Origin: Brachyspira hyodysenteriae ATCC 27164
GTDB lineage: Bacteria > Spirochaetota > Brachyspiria > Brachyspirales > Brachyspiraceae
NCBI RefSeq assembly: GCF_001676785.2
Contig: NZ_CP015910.2
Location: 2,480,001 to 2,544,000, forward strand
DNA length: 64,000 bases
Direction of reading: 5' to 3'
The position numbers and the translations under genes were made by a program. Position 1 is the stretch's first letter. The number at the start of each line of letters is the position of its first letter. The notes under the pieces are model-generated. The model did no database searches. It was not told the origin of the DNA and saw only the letters and a list, made by a program, of their open reading frames with translations. Of the stretch, positions 18,638 to 27,389 are shown piece after piece.

Positions 18638-19486
18638 TTAAATTAATGTAATATTATCTGGTAAATATAAATTGTCACTAAAAAAAATATATTCTTTTGA
18701 TTTAACTTTTTTATTTATATTATAGAATAAATCTAAATAACTTTTTCTATATTTATTATATAATGAAAATATAAAATCAGATACATCATAAGTGACTATC
18801 CATTTATAATTTATAGAATCTATGACATTATTTAAATTAATATGATCCTTATCTTTATAAAAATTTTTATATAATTCTTTACCTTTCAAAAAATATGGCG
18901 GATCAAAATTAATAAAAATATTTTTATATCTTTTTATATTTCTATTTTTTAATAAATCTATAGCATCCAAATTATATAATATAATTCTATTCTTTTCTTT
19001 TGATATATTCTGTATTTTATCAATAAGTTTATCTTTATTAAATCTAGAATCAATTTTATAATTACCAAGTTGTTTTTTACCTCCAATAATTCCTGCCTTA
19101 ATAATTCCAGAAACATTAGTTCTATTCAAAAAAAATGTTGCAAATCCTAAGTCAAATAAATTATTAGCATTCTGATTATTATAAATTTCTTTTTGCTTAT
19201 TCCATTCTTTAATATCAATTTTAGTATGATAAATTTTATCACACATAGCATCTGAATAATTAATAACGCTATACCAAAAAGCATATATAGATATATCAAA
19301 ATCATTAATAATAATTTTTTCAACATCATTATTTAGTAAAAGTTTTAAAGCAATTCCAGCTCCACCTGCAAAAGGTTCTAAATAAGTTTTTCCTATTAAA
19401 TTATTATGTAATATAAGTTTTTTTACATAATCATAAAAAAAACTTTTTCCACCTGGATATCTTAAAGGAGATACTATTTCTGGCAT
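18638..19486 (-). CDS. D12-class (Dam-like) DNA adenine methylase
   Basis: 282 residues beginning MPEIVSPLRYPGGKSFF, with the motif I region YLEPFAGGAGIALKLL and the catalytic motif IV FDPPYF, preceded by INDFDISIYAFWYSV. This is the D12 class N6-adenine methyltransferase architecture at normal length. AAAGGAG overlaps the end of the upstream OLD-like gene, only two bases away, so the two are translationally linked. No dedicated restriction endonuclease is adjacent, and the Toprim protein next door may be the nuclease partner. The recognition site cannot be read from sequence. Confidence 0.88.
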   Translation of the reverse strand: MPEIVSPLRYPGGKSFFYDYVKKLILHNNLIGKTYLEPFAGGAGIALKLLLNNDVEKIIINDFDISIYAFWYSVINYSDAMCDKIYHTKIDIKEWNKQKEIYNNQNANNLFDLGFATFFLNRTNVSGIIKAGIIGGKKQLGNYKIDSRFNKDKLIDKIQNISKEKNRIILYNLDAIDLLKNRNIKRYKNIFINFDPPYFLKGKELYKNFYKDKDHINLNNVIDSINYKWIVTYDVSDFIFSLYNKYRKSYLDLFYNINKKVKSKEYIFFSDNLYLPDNITLI

Positions 19487-19488
19487 AA

Positions 19489-21174
19489 TTAATCTCCTTT
19501 ATTATCTTCTATATTCCACTCATTTCTATCTATACCAAAAAAATGAGCAACTTTTTTAAATAATACATTTAATTCTTTATAAAATTTATTAACTTCTTCT
19601 TCGTTTTCTTTTATCCATAACTCAAAAAAATATTTATAATGTTTTTCATATCTATTAAAATGTTTTTTTAATTCTTCTCTCTCTACACCTTTAGATGAAT
19701 TATTTTTAGATTTTTCTTCTACTTTTTTTAATTGTATATTTTTATATGAATTAAAAATTTCTTTTAAATCATCTTTAGAATATTCTTGTGATATATTACA
19801 CTTTGTACTATATGATTCATAATTATTTATTATCACTTCAATATATTCAAAAAATAGTTTTTCAGGAGATTTACCACCTGGCAAACATAATATACAATTT
19901 CCACGCTTATCTTTTATATCATTTTCTTGATCACCATCAAGTATGCATATACCCAAATAATGTTCATTTTGAAAATTTTCTTTATTAAAAAGTTTTGCTA
20001 GATTACTTGAACCTATTGACATTTCTAATAAAAAAAATTTATCTCTTATATAGGAAAATGAATCTCCGTATTTTTTCTCAAAAAAATCAAATAAAATATT
20101 TAAAAATATTCTAGCTTCTTCATCTTCAGTAAAAATATTAATTCTAACATTTTCAAACATTTTCTTTCTACCAATATTCAAAAGATGCTGTTTCATTTTA
20201 TAAATATTTGAATTATCTAATTTATCAACTTTATTATTTTTATCTTGTAGATAAATTATATTAATTTGTTCTTTTTTATCTAAAGAATATTCTATTAATG
20301 ATAAACTATGAGTAGTAAATATTACTTTAATTTTATATTTCTTAGAATATTCCTCTAATTTATCTAATAATTTATTCTGATAATTTGGGTGTAATGTTGC
20401 ATCTAGTTCGTCTATCAAAAATATAGATACAAATTCTTCTTTATCTATATAATCTTTATTTAAACTATCATAGTAATACTCAAATGATACTAAAGACTGA
20501 AGTACTATAAATAAATTATCTTCTCCAGCAGATATTGTATTAGAATCAATACCTTCAATATTTGTATAAAAATCTCCTCTATTTTTTATATTAGAAACGA
20601 CTTCATTATATTGATAATCTATATCAAAATTTGTAAATTCTTTATATAATTCTTTTATAGAATTTTTATATTTTTCTGGTAAATCAACATTAATTTTACT
20701 TATTAAACTATCATCATAGTATTCACCATAAGGTAATAACCTAGATAAACCAAGATAAATTATAAATTTATATTCTAAGGATTCCTTATTTTTTATTTTA
20801 TAATATGGCTTTACTGCATATCTATTTGCTTTTTTAGAATTATGTTTTCTAAATCCTAATTTATTATTAGATATAATATTGTATAAAATACCTTTTGTAT
20901 TTTTAGCAGGATCATTATAATATTTAGAATTTTTAACTAGCTTTTCTAATTTAGGGTTTATCTCTTTAGTAATTTTATTTGTTATTGTAATAAATTGTTT
21001 ATCTTTTAAATATTCAAAATTTTTATCTATTTTTTTAAATGAATTACTAATAACATATAATAATGATGATTTGCAGGTTCCATTAACACCAGCTATTATA
21101 TTTATGTTTTTATTAAATTCAAAAGTTATATTTTCAAATTTTCGATATTTTATAAATTCTAATTTTAGCCCCAT
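19489..21174 (-). CDS. OLD-like AAA ATPase with Toprim-type C-terminal domain
   Basis: 561 residues. The N-terminus (LEFIKYRKFENITFEF) leads to a Walker A variant GVNGTCKSS (29-37), where cysteine replaces the usual glycine before KS. A signature-like ISAGEDNLFIVLQSL, Walker B FLIDELDATLHPN and the switch FTTHSLSLIEYS follow, so this is an SMC/ABC-type ATPase. The C-terminal part has an acidic INIFTEDEEARIFLN and CILDGDQENDI, resembling Toprim metal-binding residues of OLD nucleases. Such proteins act in phage defence, including OLD, PARIS-like and Gabija-like systems. It is co-transcribed with the adenine methylase, so methylation-guarded cleavage is a reasonable model but unproven. Confidence 0.8.
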   Translation of the reverse strand: MGLKLEFIKYRKFENITFEFNKNINIIAGVNGTCKSSLLYVISNSFKKIDKNFEYLKDKQFITITNKITKEINPKLEKLVKNSKYYNDPAKNTKGILYNIISNNKLGFRKHNSKKANRYAVKPYYKIKNKESLEYKFIIYLGLSRLLPYGEYYDDSLISKINVDLPEKYKNSIKELYKEFTNFDIDYQYNEVVSNIKNRGDFYTNIEGIDSNTISAGEDNLFIVLQSLVSFEYYYDSLNKDYIDKEEFVSIFLIDELDATLHPNYQNKLLDKLEEYSKKYKIKVIFTTHSLSLIEYSLDKKEQINIIYLQDKNNKVDKLDNSNIYKMKQHLLNIGRKKMFENVRINIFTEDEEARIFLNILFDFFEKKYGDSFSYIRDKFFLLEMSIGSSNLAKLFNKENFQNEHYLGICILDGDQENDIKDKRGNCILCLPGGKSPEKLFFEYIEVIINNYESYSTKCNISQEYSKDDLKEIFNSYKNIQLKKVEEKSKNNSSKGVEREELKKHFNRYEKHYKYFFELWIKENEEEVNKFYKELNVLFKKVAHFFGIDRNEWNIEDNKGD

Positions 21175-21240
21175 AATCTATACCTACTAAAAATATATTC
21201 AATATTATATACTTTCAAAATACAGTTGTCAATAAAACAA

Positions 21241-21272
21241 AAAAGGCAGCCATTATTCATAGCTGCCCTTTT
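21241..21272 (-). terminator. ileS terminator
   Basis: The stem GGCAGC/GCTGCC has an 11-base loop and is flanked by A and T runs. Read on the minus strand it is AAAAGGGCAGC...GCTGCCTTTTTT, just after the ileS stop. The symmetry would also stop plus-strand transcription. Confidence 0.85.
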
Positions 21273-21304
21273 GTAATATTTAAATATTAATTATTTTTGT
21301 ATTT

Positions 21305-24076
21305 TTATCTCACTGCCTCAGCACATCTAGTACATAACTCTTTATGCTCGCTGTCTGTTCCTACACTGTCATAATGTCCCCAACAGCGTACGCATTTTTC
21401 ATGACTAGCTTTCTCTGTCTTAACGAAAGAAACGCCGCCCTCTATAAATGTATCGTCCTTGCTGTCAGAAAGTGTTACTTTACTTACAATGAATATCTCG
21501 TTTAAATATTTTTCATATTTAGTAAGCAATTCTTTAGTTGCTGGCTCTTTAGTGCATATTGTTACATAAGCCTCTAAAGATTTACCTATTGTGCTATTAT
21601 CTCTAGCTCTTTCAAGTGATAATAATACATCATCGCGTACTTTAAGAATTGAAGCCCATTCTTTTTCTAACTCTAAATCAATTAAATTGTCATCAGCTTT
21701 AGGATATAACTCTAAATGTACAGAAGAAGCATTTTCTCCTTTGTAGTATCCCCAAACCTCATCAGTTGTAAAAGGAAGTACTGGAGCTATTATTTTTACT
21801 AATACATCTAATATTTCAACAAGTACAGTCTGAGCACTTCTTCTTGAAATAGAATCTTTTCTATCACAGTATAATCTGTCTTTGATAATGTCAAAATAAG
21901 TAGCAGAAAGCTCAACAACACAGTAATTTATAAGTCTTTGATAGAATAAATGGAACTCATAACCATCGCAAGCCTTCTCAGCAACTTTTATAAAACTATG
22001 AAGTCTTGATAAAGCATATCTGTCTACAGGAAGTAAATCTTTAACTTCAATCTTTTCTTTAGTGAAATCAAAATCAGAAATATTTCCTAACAAATACCTG
22101 AAAGTGTTTCTTATTTTTCTATAATTGTCAGCAATAGCCTTCATCATGTTATCGCCAACACGTGCATTGTGAGTGAAGTCCTCACTTATACACCAAAGTC
22201 TTAATATATCAGCACCATATTTGTCAATAACTTCTAAAGGTGAAACAACATTGCCTGCACTCTTATGCATAGCTCTGCCCTGTTCGTCTAAAGTCCAACC
22301 ATGAGTTACAAGCTCTTTGTATGGAGGTATTCCTCTTATAGCCATAGAAGGCCAAATTGCAGCTTGGAACCAACCTCTGTATTGGTCGCCTCCCTCTAAA
22401 TATATATCAACAGGGAAAACTCCGTCTAAATCTTTATTAGTTTTCTGTGCAGCAAAAGATGATACACCAGAATCGAACCAAACGTCCAAAATATCTTGCT
22501 CTTTATCAAAATCACAGCTTCCGCATTCACATTTAGTGCCTTCAGGAAGTAAGTCTTTAGCCTCTAATTCAAACCAAACATCCATTCCTTTAGTTTTTAC
22601 TATTTCAGCAAAATGTCTTGTAGATTCAGCAGTTAATAAAGTTTTTCCGCAGTTCTTACAATAGAATGCAGGTATAGGAACTCCCCAAGAACGCTGTCTT
22701 GATAAACACCAGTCAGGACGATTTTCAAGCATTTTCTGCATTCTATCATGTCCCCAAGTTGGATACCATTTAATATTATCTAAAGCTTTAACTGTTCTTT
22801 TATCTATATTATCATGTGTCATATTCATAAACCACTGAGAAGTAGCTCTGAATATCAATGGATTTTTACATCTCCAACAAATAGGATAACTGTGAGTAAC
22901 TTTTTCTTTATGGTATAATGAACCATTATTTTCAAGTATCTCTACTACTTTAGGATTTGCATCTCTTACTTTCATTCCCTGCATTTCTGGGAAATCGCTT
23001 GTATATCTTCCAGCTTTATCTACAGGACAATATATTTCAAGTCCGTAATTCATACCAGTTTGATAGTCTTCCATACCATGACCAGGTGCTGTGTGAACAA
23101 TACCAGTACCTGCAGTAGCCTCAACATAATCAGCAAATACAACAGCAGATTTTCTATCTTTTATGAATGGGTGAGCTATTTCAAGTTTTTCAATTTCTTC
23201 CATAGATACAGGAATCATTTCTCTGCCTTCTGCTTTCATGTCTTTTTTAGATAGAACAGTATCAACTAAAGAAGTTGTCATTATTGCATATCTTCCGTCT
23301 ATTTCAACAGCAACATATTCTAAGTCTCTATTGAAAGCACAAGCCATATTTGAAGGCAATGTCCAAGGAGTAGTAGTCCATATCATAACATCAACATTAC
23401 CATCTAATTTATCATTGATTTTATTTAATACAGGGAATCTTACATAAACGCTTGTAGAAGTATGATTGTCGTCATATTCTATTTCAGCAGCAGCCAATGC
23501 AGTTTCACAATCCATACACCAGTGAATAGTTCTTAAGCCTTTATATATGTAACCCTTCTCTACTAATTGTGCAAATACTTCAACTATTTCAGATTCATAT
23601 TCAGGAGACATAGTAAGATAAGGATTTTCCCAATCTCCCATTACACCAAGTCTTTTAAACTCTTTTCTTTGAATATCAATATATTTCTGAGCATAAGCAC
23701 GGCATTTTTTTCTCATTATAAATTTAGAAGTTTCTTTATATTTATCTCCTAAACTCTCCTGCACCTTTAATTCTATAGGCATACCATGACAATCCCAACC
23801 AGGAACATAAGGAGAATCAAAACCTTTAGCAGATTTATATCTTACAATAATATCTTTAATAATTTTATTCAATGATGTTCCAATATGAATGTCTCCATTC
23901 GCATAAGGCGGTCCATCATGTAAAATACATTTAGGAGCACCTTTTCTTAATTCTCTAAGTTGTTGATAAAGTTTTTCTTCTTCCCATTTTTTTATTATTT
24001 TGGGCTCTTTTTCCTTTAAACCAGCTTTCATAGGAAAAGCAGTTTTAGGCAAATTGATAGTAGAACTATAATCCAT
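21305..24076 (-). CDS. ileS: Isoleucyl-tRNA synthetase
   Basis: 923 residues, full length for bacterial IleRS. It has the class I HIGH-type signature HIGTSLNKII after GPPYANGD, an editing (CP1) domain with TTTPWTLPSN and GTGIVHTAPGHG, the KMSKS equivalent MHKSAGN, an anticodon-binding domain, and a C-terminal zinc finger with CVRCWGHY and LCTRCAEAVR. It acts in the cytoplasm, charging tRNA-Ile. GGAGC lies 10 bases before the ATG, and TTGTAA-17 bp-TAGAAT upstream (about 24146-24118, minus strand) is a likely promoter. The gene is monocistronic, with its own terminator. Confidence 0.97.
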   Translation of the reverse strand: MDYSSTINLPKTAFPMKAGLKEKEPKIIKKWEEEKLYQQLRELRKGAPKCILHDGPPYANGDIHIGTSLNKIIKDIIVRYKSAKGFDSPYVPGWDCHGMPIELKVQESLGDKYKETSKFIMRKKCRAYAQKYIDIQRKEFKRLGVMGDWENPYLTMSPEYESEIVEVFAQLVEKGYIYKGLRTIHWCMDCETALAAAEIEYDDNHTSTSVYVRFPVLNKINDKLDGNVDVMIWTTTPWTLPSNMACAFNRDLEYVAVEIDGRYAIMTTSLVDTVLSKKDMKAEGREMIPVSMEEIEKLEIAHPFIKDRKSAVVFADYVEATAGTGIVHTAPGHGMEDYQTGMNYGLEIYCPVDKAGRYTSDFPEMQGMKVRDANPKVVEILENNGSLYHKEKVTHSYPICWRCKNPLIFRATSQWFMNMTHDNIDKRTVKALDNIKWYPTWGHDRMQKMLENRPDWCLSRQRSWGVPIPAFYCKNCGKTLLTAESTRHFAEIVKTKGMDVWFELEAKDLLPEGTKCECGSCDFDKEQDILDVWFDSGVSSFAAQKTNKDLDGVFPVDIYLEGGDQYRGWFQAAIWPSMAIRGIPPYKELVTHGWTLDEQGRAMHKSAGNVVSPLEVIDKYGADILRLWCISEDFTHNARVGDNMMKAIADNYRKIRNTFRYLLGNISDFDFTKEKIEVKDLLPVDRYALSRLHSFIKVAEKACDGYEFHLFYQRLINYCVVELSATYFDIIKDRLYCDRKDSISRRSAQTVLVEILDVLVKIIAPVLPFTTDEVWGYYKGENASSVHLELYPKADDNLIDLELEKEWASILKVRDDVLLSLERARDNSTIGKSLEAYVTICTKEPATKELLTKYEKYLNEIFIVSKVTLSDSKDDTFIEGGVSFVKTEKASHEKCVRCWGHYDSVGTDSEHKELCTRCAEAVR

Positions 24077-24192
24077 CTTATTTTTGCTCCATTTTTAATT
24101 TTTATAAAGATATTCAATTCTATACTATAAGTAGGAATTTTACAAGTTGTTATTATGCAAAAATATTTAAACTATTTCTAATTAATAAAATA

Positions 24193-24221
24193 TTGACATA
24201 AAAATACAATAGTGATAATAT
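24193..24221 (+). promoter_or_regulatory. Strong consensus-like promoter upstream of the heptamer repeat
   Basis: TTGACA (24193-24198), a 17-bp spacer and TAATAT (24216-24221) on the plus strand. Initiation would fall at about 24228, so the heptanucleotide repeat lies in the transcribed leader of the FkbM gene. An ATG occurs at 24229, nearly at the predicted 5' end. Confidence 0.6.
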
Positions 24222-24247
24222 TAATTATATGAGAAATATAAAATTCA

Positions 24248-24387
24248 CACAGCTCACAGCTCACAGCTCACAGCTCACAGCTCACAGCTCACAGCTCACA
24301 GCTCACAGCTCACAGCTCACAGCTCACAGCTCACAGCTCACAGCTCACAGCTCACAGCTCACAGCTCACAGCTCACAGCTCACAGCT
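24248..24387. repeat. Twenty perfect copies of a 7-bp tandem repeat
   Basis: CACAGCT is repeated 20 times without error, followed by a partial CACA. It lies between divergent ileS and the FkbM gene, downstream of a promoter-like site and 100 bp before the FkbM start. Seven is not a multiple of three, so copy change would shift any frame read through it. The frame from the ATG at 24229 is open through the whole array and stops at about 24402, giving the heptad SQLTAHS. Confidence 0.95.
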
Positions 24388-24487
24388 CACATACTTTCTT
24401 AAGTATTCTATATATCAATATATTTTTTCTATTAAAAAATATCTTTTACCTAAAAAGATGATACAAATTTATTTAGGATATTAATAT

Positions 24488-25579
24488 ATGAGTGACAAAC
24501 CATTTTATAAAATATTAAAATATATTCCATATAAAAAAATGAGAAATTACGCTATAGAAATTATAGATTTCATAGAAACACCAAATATATATAAAGACAT
24601 TAATAAAATAAAAGATACTGTAAACAAATTAGTTTGGTATATTCCATTCAGAAATCTTAGAGATGCTATAAGGGAAATTATTTTATACATACTAGAAACA
24701 AAAAAAAGATATACTGATAACTATTTCATAAACCATTTCGATTTTAAAAATATATATGATAAATTAACAAATGGATTGAATAATGACGATATAAAATTAA
24801 TAGATAATTTAATTTATAAATCTTTTTATAATAAAACTTATATTGATGAAGAAGAATTTAATAAACTAACCAAAGTAGAAAATGAACATAATAAAAAAAT
24901 AAAATCTATGGATAATGATAAATATATTTATGATGATAAATACATATTAATAGGATCAAAGTTTTTTGAAATTATTAATTTCTATGATAGAATGTTCATA
25001 GATACTCTAAAAAACCATACTTATTTTAAAAGTAAGGCAATAATAGATGCTGGAGCTTGGATTGGAGATACAGCATTAGTATTATCTGAATATACCAATG
25101 ATAAGGTTTATGCGTTTGAACCTGTTATAGAAAATATTAATATAATGAATGAAGTCATAAAAATTAATAAAAAAGATAATATAGTACCTGTATGTTTAGC
25201 TTTAGGAGATGAAAATAAATCTGTAATGGCTTCTATATCTGGAACTTATTCCTTCTTTAATGACAAAATACTGGATAATGATAATAAATTAGAATTTGAT
25301 ATGGTTACATTGGATAAATTTGTTGAAGATAATAATATAGAAGTTGGATTAATAAAAACTGATTTAGAAGGATTTGAGCAGCCTTTTTTAAAAGGTGCAA
25401 TTAATACCATAAAAAAACAAAAACCCACATTAATTATTAGTATTTATCATAGCTATGAAGATTTCTTTGAAATAAAACCTATGATAGAAAGTTGGAATTT
25501 GGGATATAAATTTTCAATAAAAAAAGGAAGCGAATTCCATTCCATTACTGGAACACTACTTATAGCTGAAGTTATATAA
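24488..25579 (+). CDS. FkbM-family methyltransferase
   Basis: 363 residues. The C-terminal half is a Rossmann SAM methyltransferase: AIIDAGAWIGDTALVLSEY (motif I), VYAFEPVIENINIM (motif II acidic residue), LALGDENK, and the FkbM hallmark LIKTDLEGFEQPFLKGA. Then PTLIISIYHSYEDFFEI completes the domain. The N-terminal ~150 residues are helical and not recognised. FkbM proteins O-methylate sugars or small molecules, and in spirochaetes they often sit in glycan gene sets, so surface glycan modification is a guess. Expression may depend on the upstream 7-bp repeat array. Confidence 0.85.
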   Translation: MSDKPFYKILKYIPYKKMRNYAIEIIDFIETPNIYKDINKIKDTVNKLVWYIPFRNLRDAIREIILYILETKKRYTDNYFINHFDFKNIYDKLTNGLNNDDIKLIDNLIYKSFYNKTYIDEEEFNKLTKVENEHNKKIKSMDNDKYIYDDKYILIGSKFFEIINFYDRMFIDTLKNHTYFKSKAIIDAGAWIGDTALVLSEYTNDKVYAFEPVIENINIMNEVIKINKKDNIVPVCLALGDENKSVMASISGTYSFFNDKILDNDNKLEFDMVTLDKFVEDNNIEVGLIKTDLEGFEQPFLKGAINTIKKQKPTLIISIYHSYEDFFEIKPMIESWNLGYKFSIKKGSEFHSITGTLLIAEVI

Positions 25580-25581
25580 TC

Positions 25582-26943
25582 TTATAAAGTAATATTAGCA
25601 TTTTTCTGCCATTTGTTGGATTTTAAATAAAACATACTGAAGAAAGTATTTATTATATAGCATATACCCATAGAAAGCCAGATACCTATAAGCTCAAAAT
25701 GAGGAGATAATGCATAAGCTAAAATAGTTCTTAAAATTAAAGTTGTTGATGTTGCAAAAGCCATAATAACTATAGTCTTGCCTGCTCCGTTTATAACTCC
25801 GTTACATACAAACATCATAGAATAAAAAATAAATATAGGCATTATAGTATAAATATAGCTTCTTGCATATTCAAAAACCTGAGTATCTTTTGTAAACATT
25901 CTTATAAGAAGATAAGGATTAGTTATTGAAAATATACTCATAATAGAAGAAATTATAATTCCTATAACGATTCCGCTTTTTAGAATTTCTTTTACCCTTT
26001 CTAATTTTTTAGCCCCGATATTCTGTGCCGACATTGTCATAACAGCATTTCCCAAAGCACCCATAGGCATTATAAAAAGCGACTCTACCCTATTAACAAT
26101 AGCCACAGTTGCACTTGCAGCTTCTCCGAAACTGCTTATTAATCTTGTAATTACTAACCATCCGAAAGCTACTATAAACTGATTGAATGAAATTGGTATT
26201 CCCAATTTAAGTATTTTTTTAGTCATATTCAAATCGAATGTAAATATAAAAGGATTGATTCTTATAAAACTGTTTTTTATTCTAAGATATGTTGTGCTTA
26301 TCAATACAGAAGTAAATTGAGAAATTACCGTAGCAATAGCTGCCCCTTGAAGTCCCATTGCCGGTATTATCCAAAAACCTTTTATAAGTATAGGATCTAA
26401 TATTATATTAATTATAGATGATACAATCAAAAATATTAATGGCCTTACAGTATCACCTACAGCTCTTAATATAGAAGAAATAAAAAAGTAAGTATAGGCA
26501 AATGGCATGCCTAAAATAGATATCCTTAAATATATTAATGCCATATCCATAGCATTCTCTGGAGTTTTCATCATTACAAGTATAGTTCTTGAGAATATGA
26601 GCATTAAAGCTCCAACAGTAACTAATATTATAACTCCCAAAGTAGTAGATACTTTTATAACATGGCTTACAGTATCATAATCTTTAGCTCCGTAATACTG
26701 CGAAACTATAACACCATTAGCCATATTAACACCGAAAGCAAAAGAACCCATTATAAGCATTATTGGAAAGCTTACTGCAACTGCTGAAAGTCCAAGAGGT
26801 CCTATAATATTACCTATCCAAATACTATCTACTATATTATATACAACATTAAGCATATTAGAAAGCAATATTGGTATAAGCAGTTTTAATAATGTTGGAA
26901 CAACTTTTGCTTCTGTGAGATCTGTTCCTATATGATTAGCCAT
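25582..26943 (-). CDS. MATE-family multidrug efflux transporter
   Basis: 453 residues with about 12 transmembrane helices in two related halves. It starts with a conserved TEAKVVPTLLKLLIPILLSN and has SIWIGNIIGPLGLSAVAVSFP, QYYGAKDYDTVSHV and the second-half equivalent AQNIGAKKLERVKEI, all typical of the DinF/NorM-like MATE superfamily. Drug or metabolite export coupled to Na+ or H+ is expected in the inner membrane. The gene is convergent with the FkbM gene, with a two-base gap and no obvious terminator between them. Confidence 0.9.
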   Translation of the reverse strand: MANHIGTDLTEAKVVPTLLKLLIPILLSNMLNVVYNIVDSIWIGNIIGPLGLSAVAVSFPIMLIMGSFAFGVNMANGVIVSQYYGAKDYDTVSHVIKVSTTLGVIILVTVGALMLIFSRTILVMMKTPENAMDMALIYLRISILGMPFAYTYFFISSILRAVGDTVRPLIFLIVSSIINIILDPILIKGFWIIPAMGLQGAAIATVISQFTSVLISTTYLRIKNSFIRINPFIFTFDLNMTKKILKLGIPISFNQFIVAFGWLVITRLISSFGEAASATVAIVNRVESLFIMPMGALGNAVMTMSAQNIGAKKLERVKEILKSGIVIGIIISSIMSIFSITNPYLLIRMFTKDTQVFEYARSYIYTIMPIFIFYSMMFVCNGVINGAGKTIVIMAFATSTTLILRTILAYALSPHFELIGIWLSMGICYIINTFFSMFYLKSNKWQKNANITL

Positions 26944-27389
26944 TTATATTTTTAACACCTATTATTTAATTAAACTTATCATCATATTATAAACCAAATA
27001 ACAATTAATTGAATAGTAAAAACAAAATTATTTTTTATATTAACTTACATATTTATAAAATTAAACGCACGGTAAATAGATTTCTTATTTAATGTAAATT
27101 ATATTATTCAATAATCTTATATAAAAAATGCACTCATCGTGCGGTATAAATATTAAAAATTTAAATAACTCTTGGGTGGGCGTTATAATCGCAGTCTAAA
27201 TAAAAAGAAAATTAATACAAAAGTGACAAATGAGATTAAAAAATATAAAGGGCGGGCAAATGTAATTAAATTTTAAAACTTTATTACATACCCAGCCATT
27301 TATTATTTTTTATTTTGAAAATATAATTCTTATTATTTTACAATACCGTTATGAAAGTAAAGTACTACCAAATTTTTATTAAATTAATA
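26944..27389. repeat. Intergenic region with an inverted-repeat relative of the island core
   Basis: A pair of arms, ACGCACGGTAAATAG at 27065 and ATCGTGCGGTA ending near 27146, encloses about 65 bp. Read on the minus strand this is CCGCAC...TTTACCGTGCG, the same layout as the island core. Beyond it, GGGTGGGCG (27174) and AAAGGGCGGGC (27248) look like inverted, diverged forms of the ACCCACCC...CCCGCCCTTT part of the island unit. No gene is visible. Confidence 0.45.

Noticed and set aside
24248-24387. CRISPR array
   Set aside because: A perfect 7-bp tandem repeat without spacers; no cas genes nearby.
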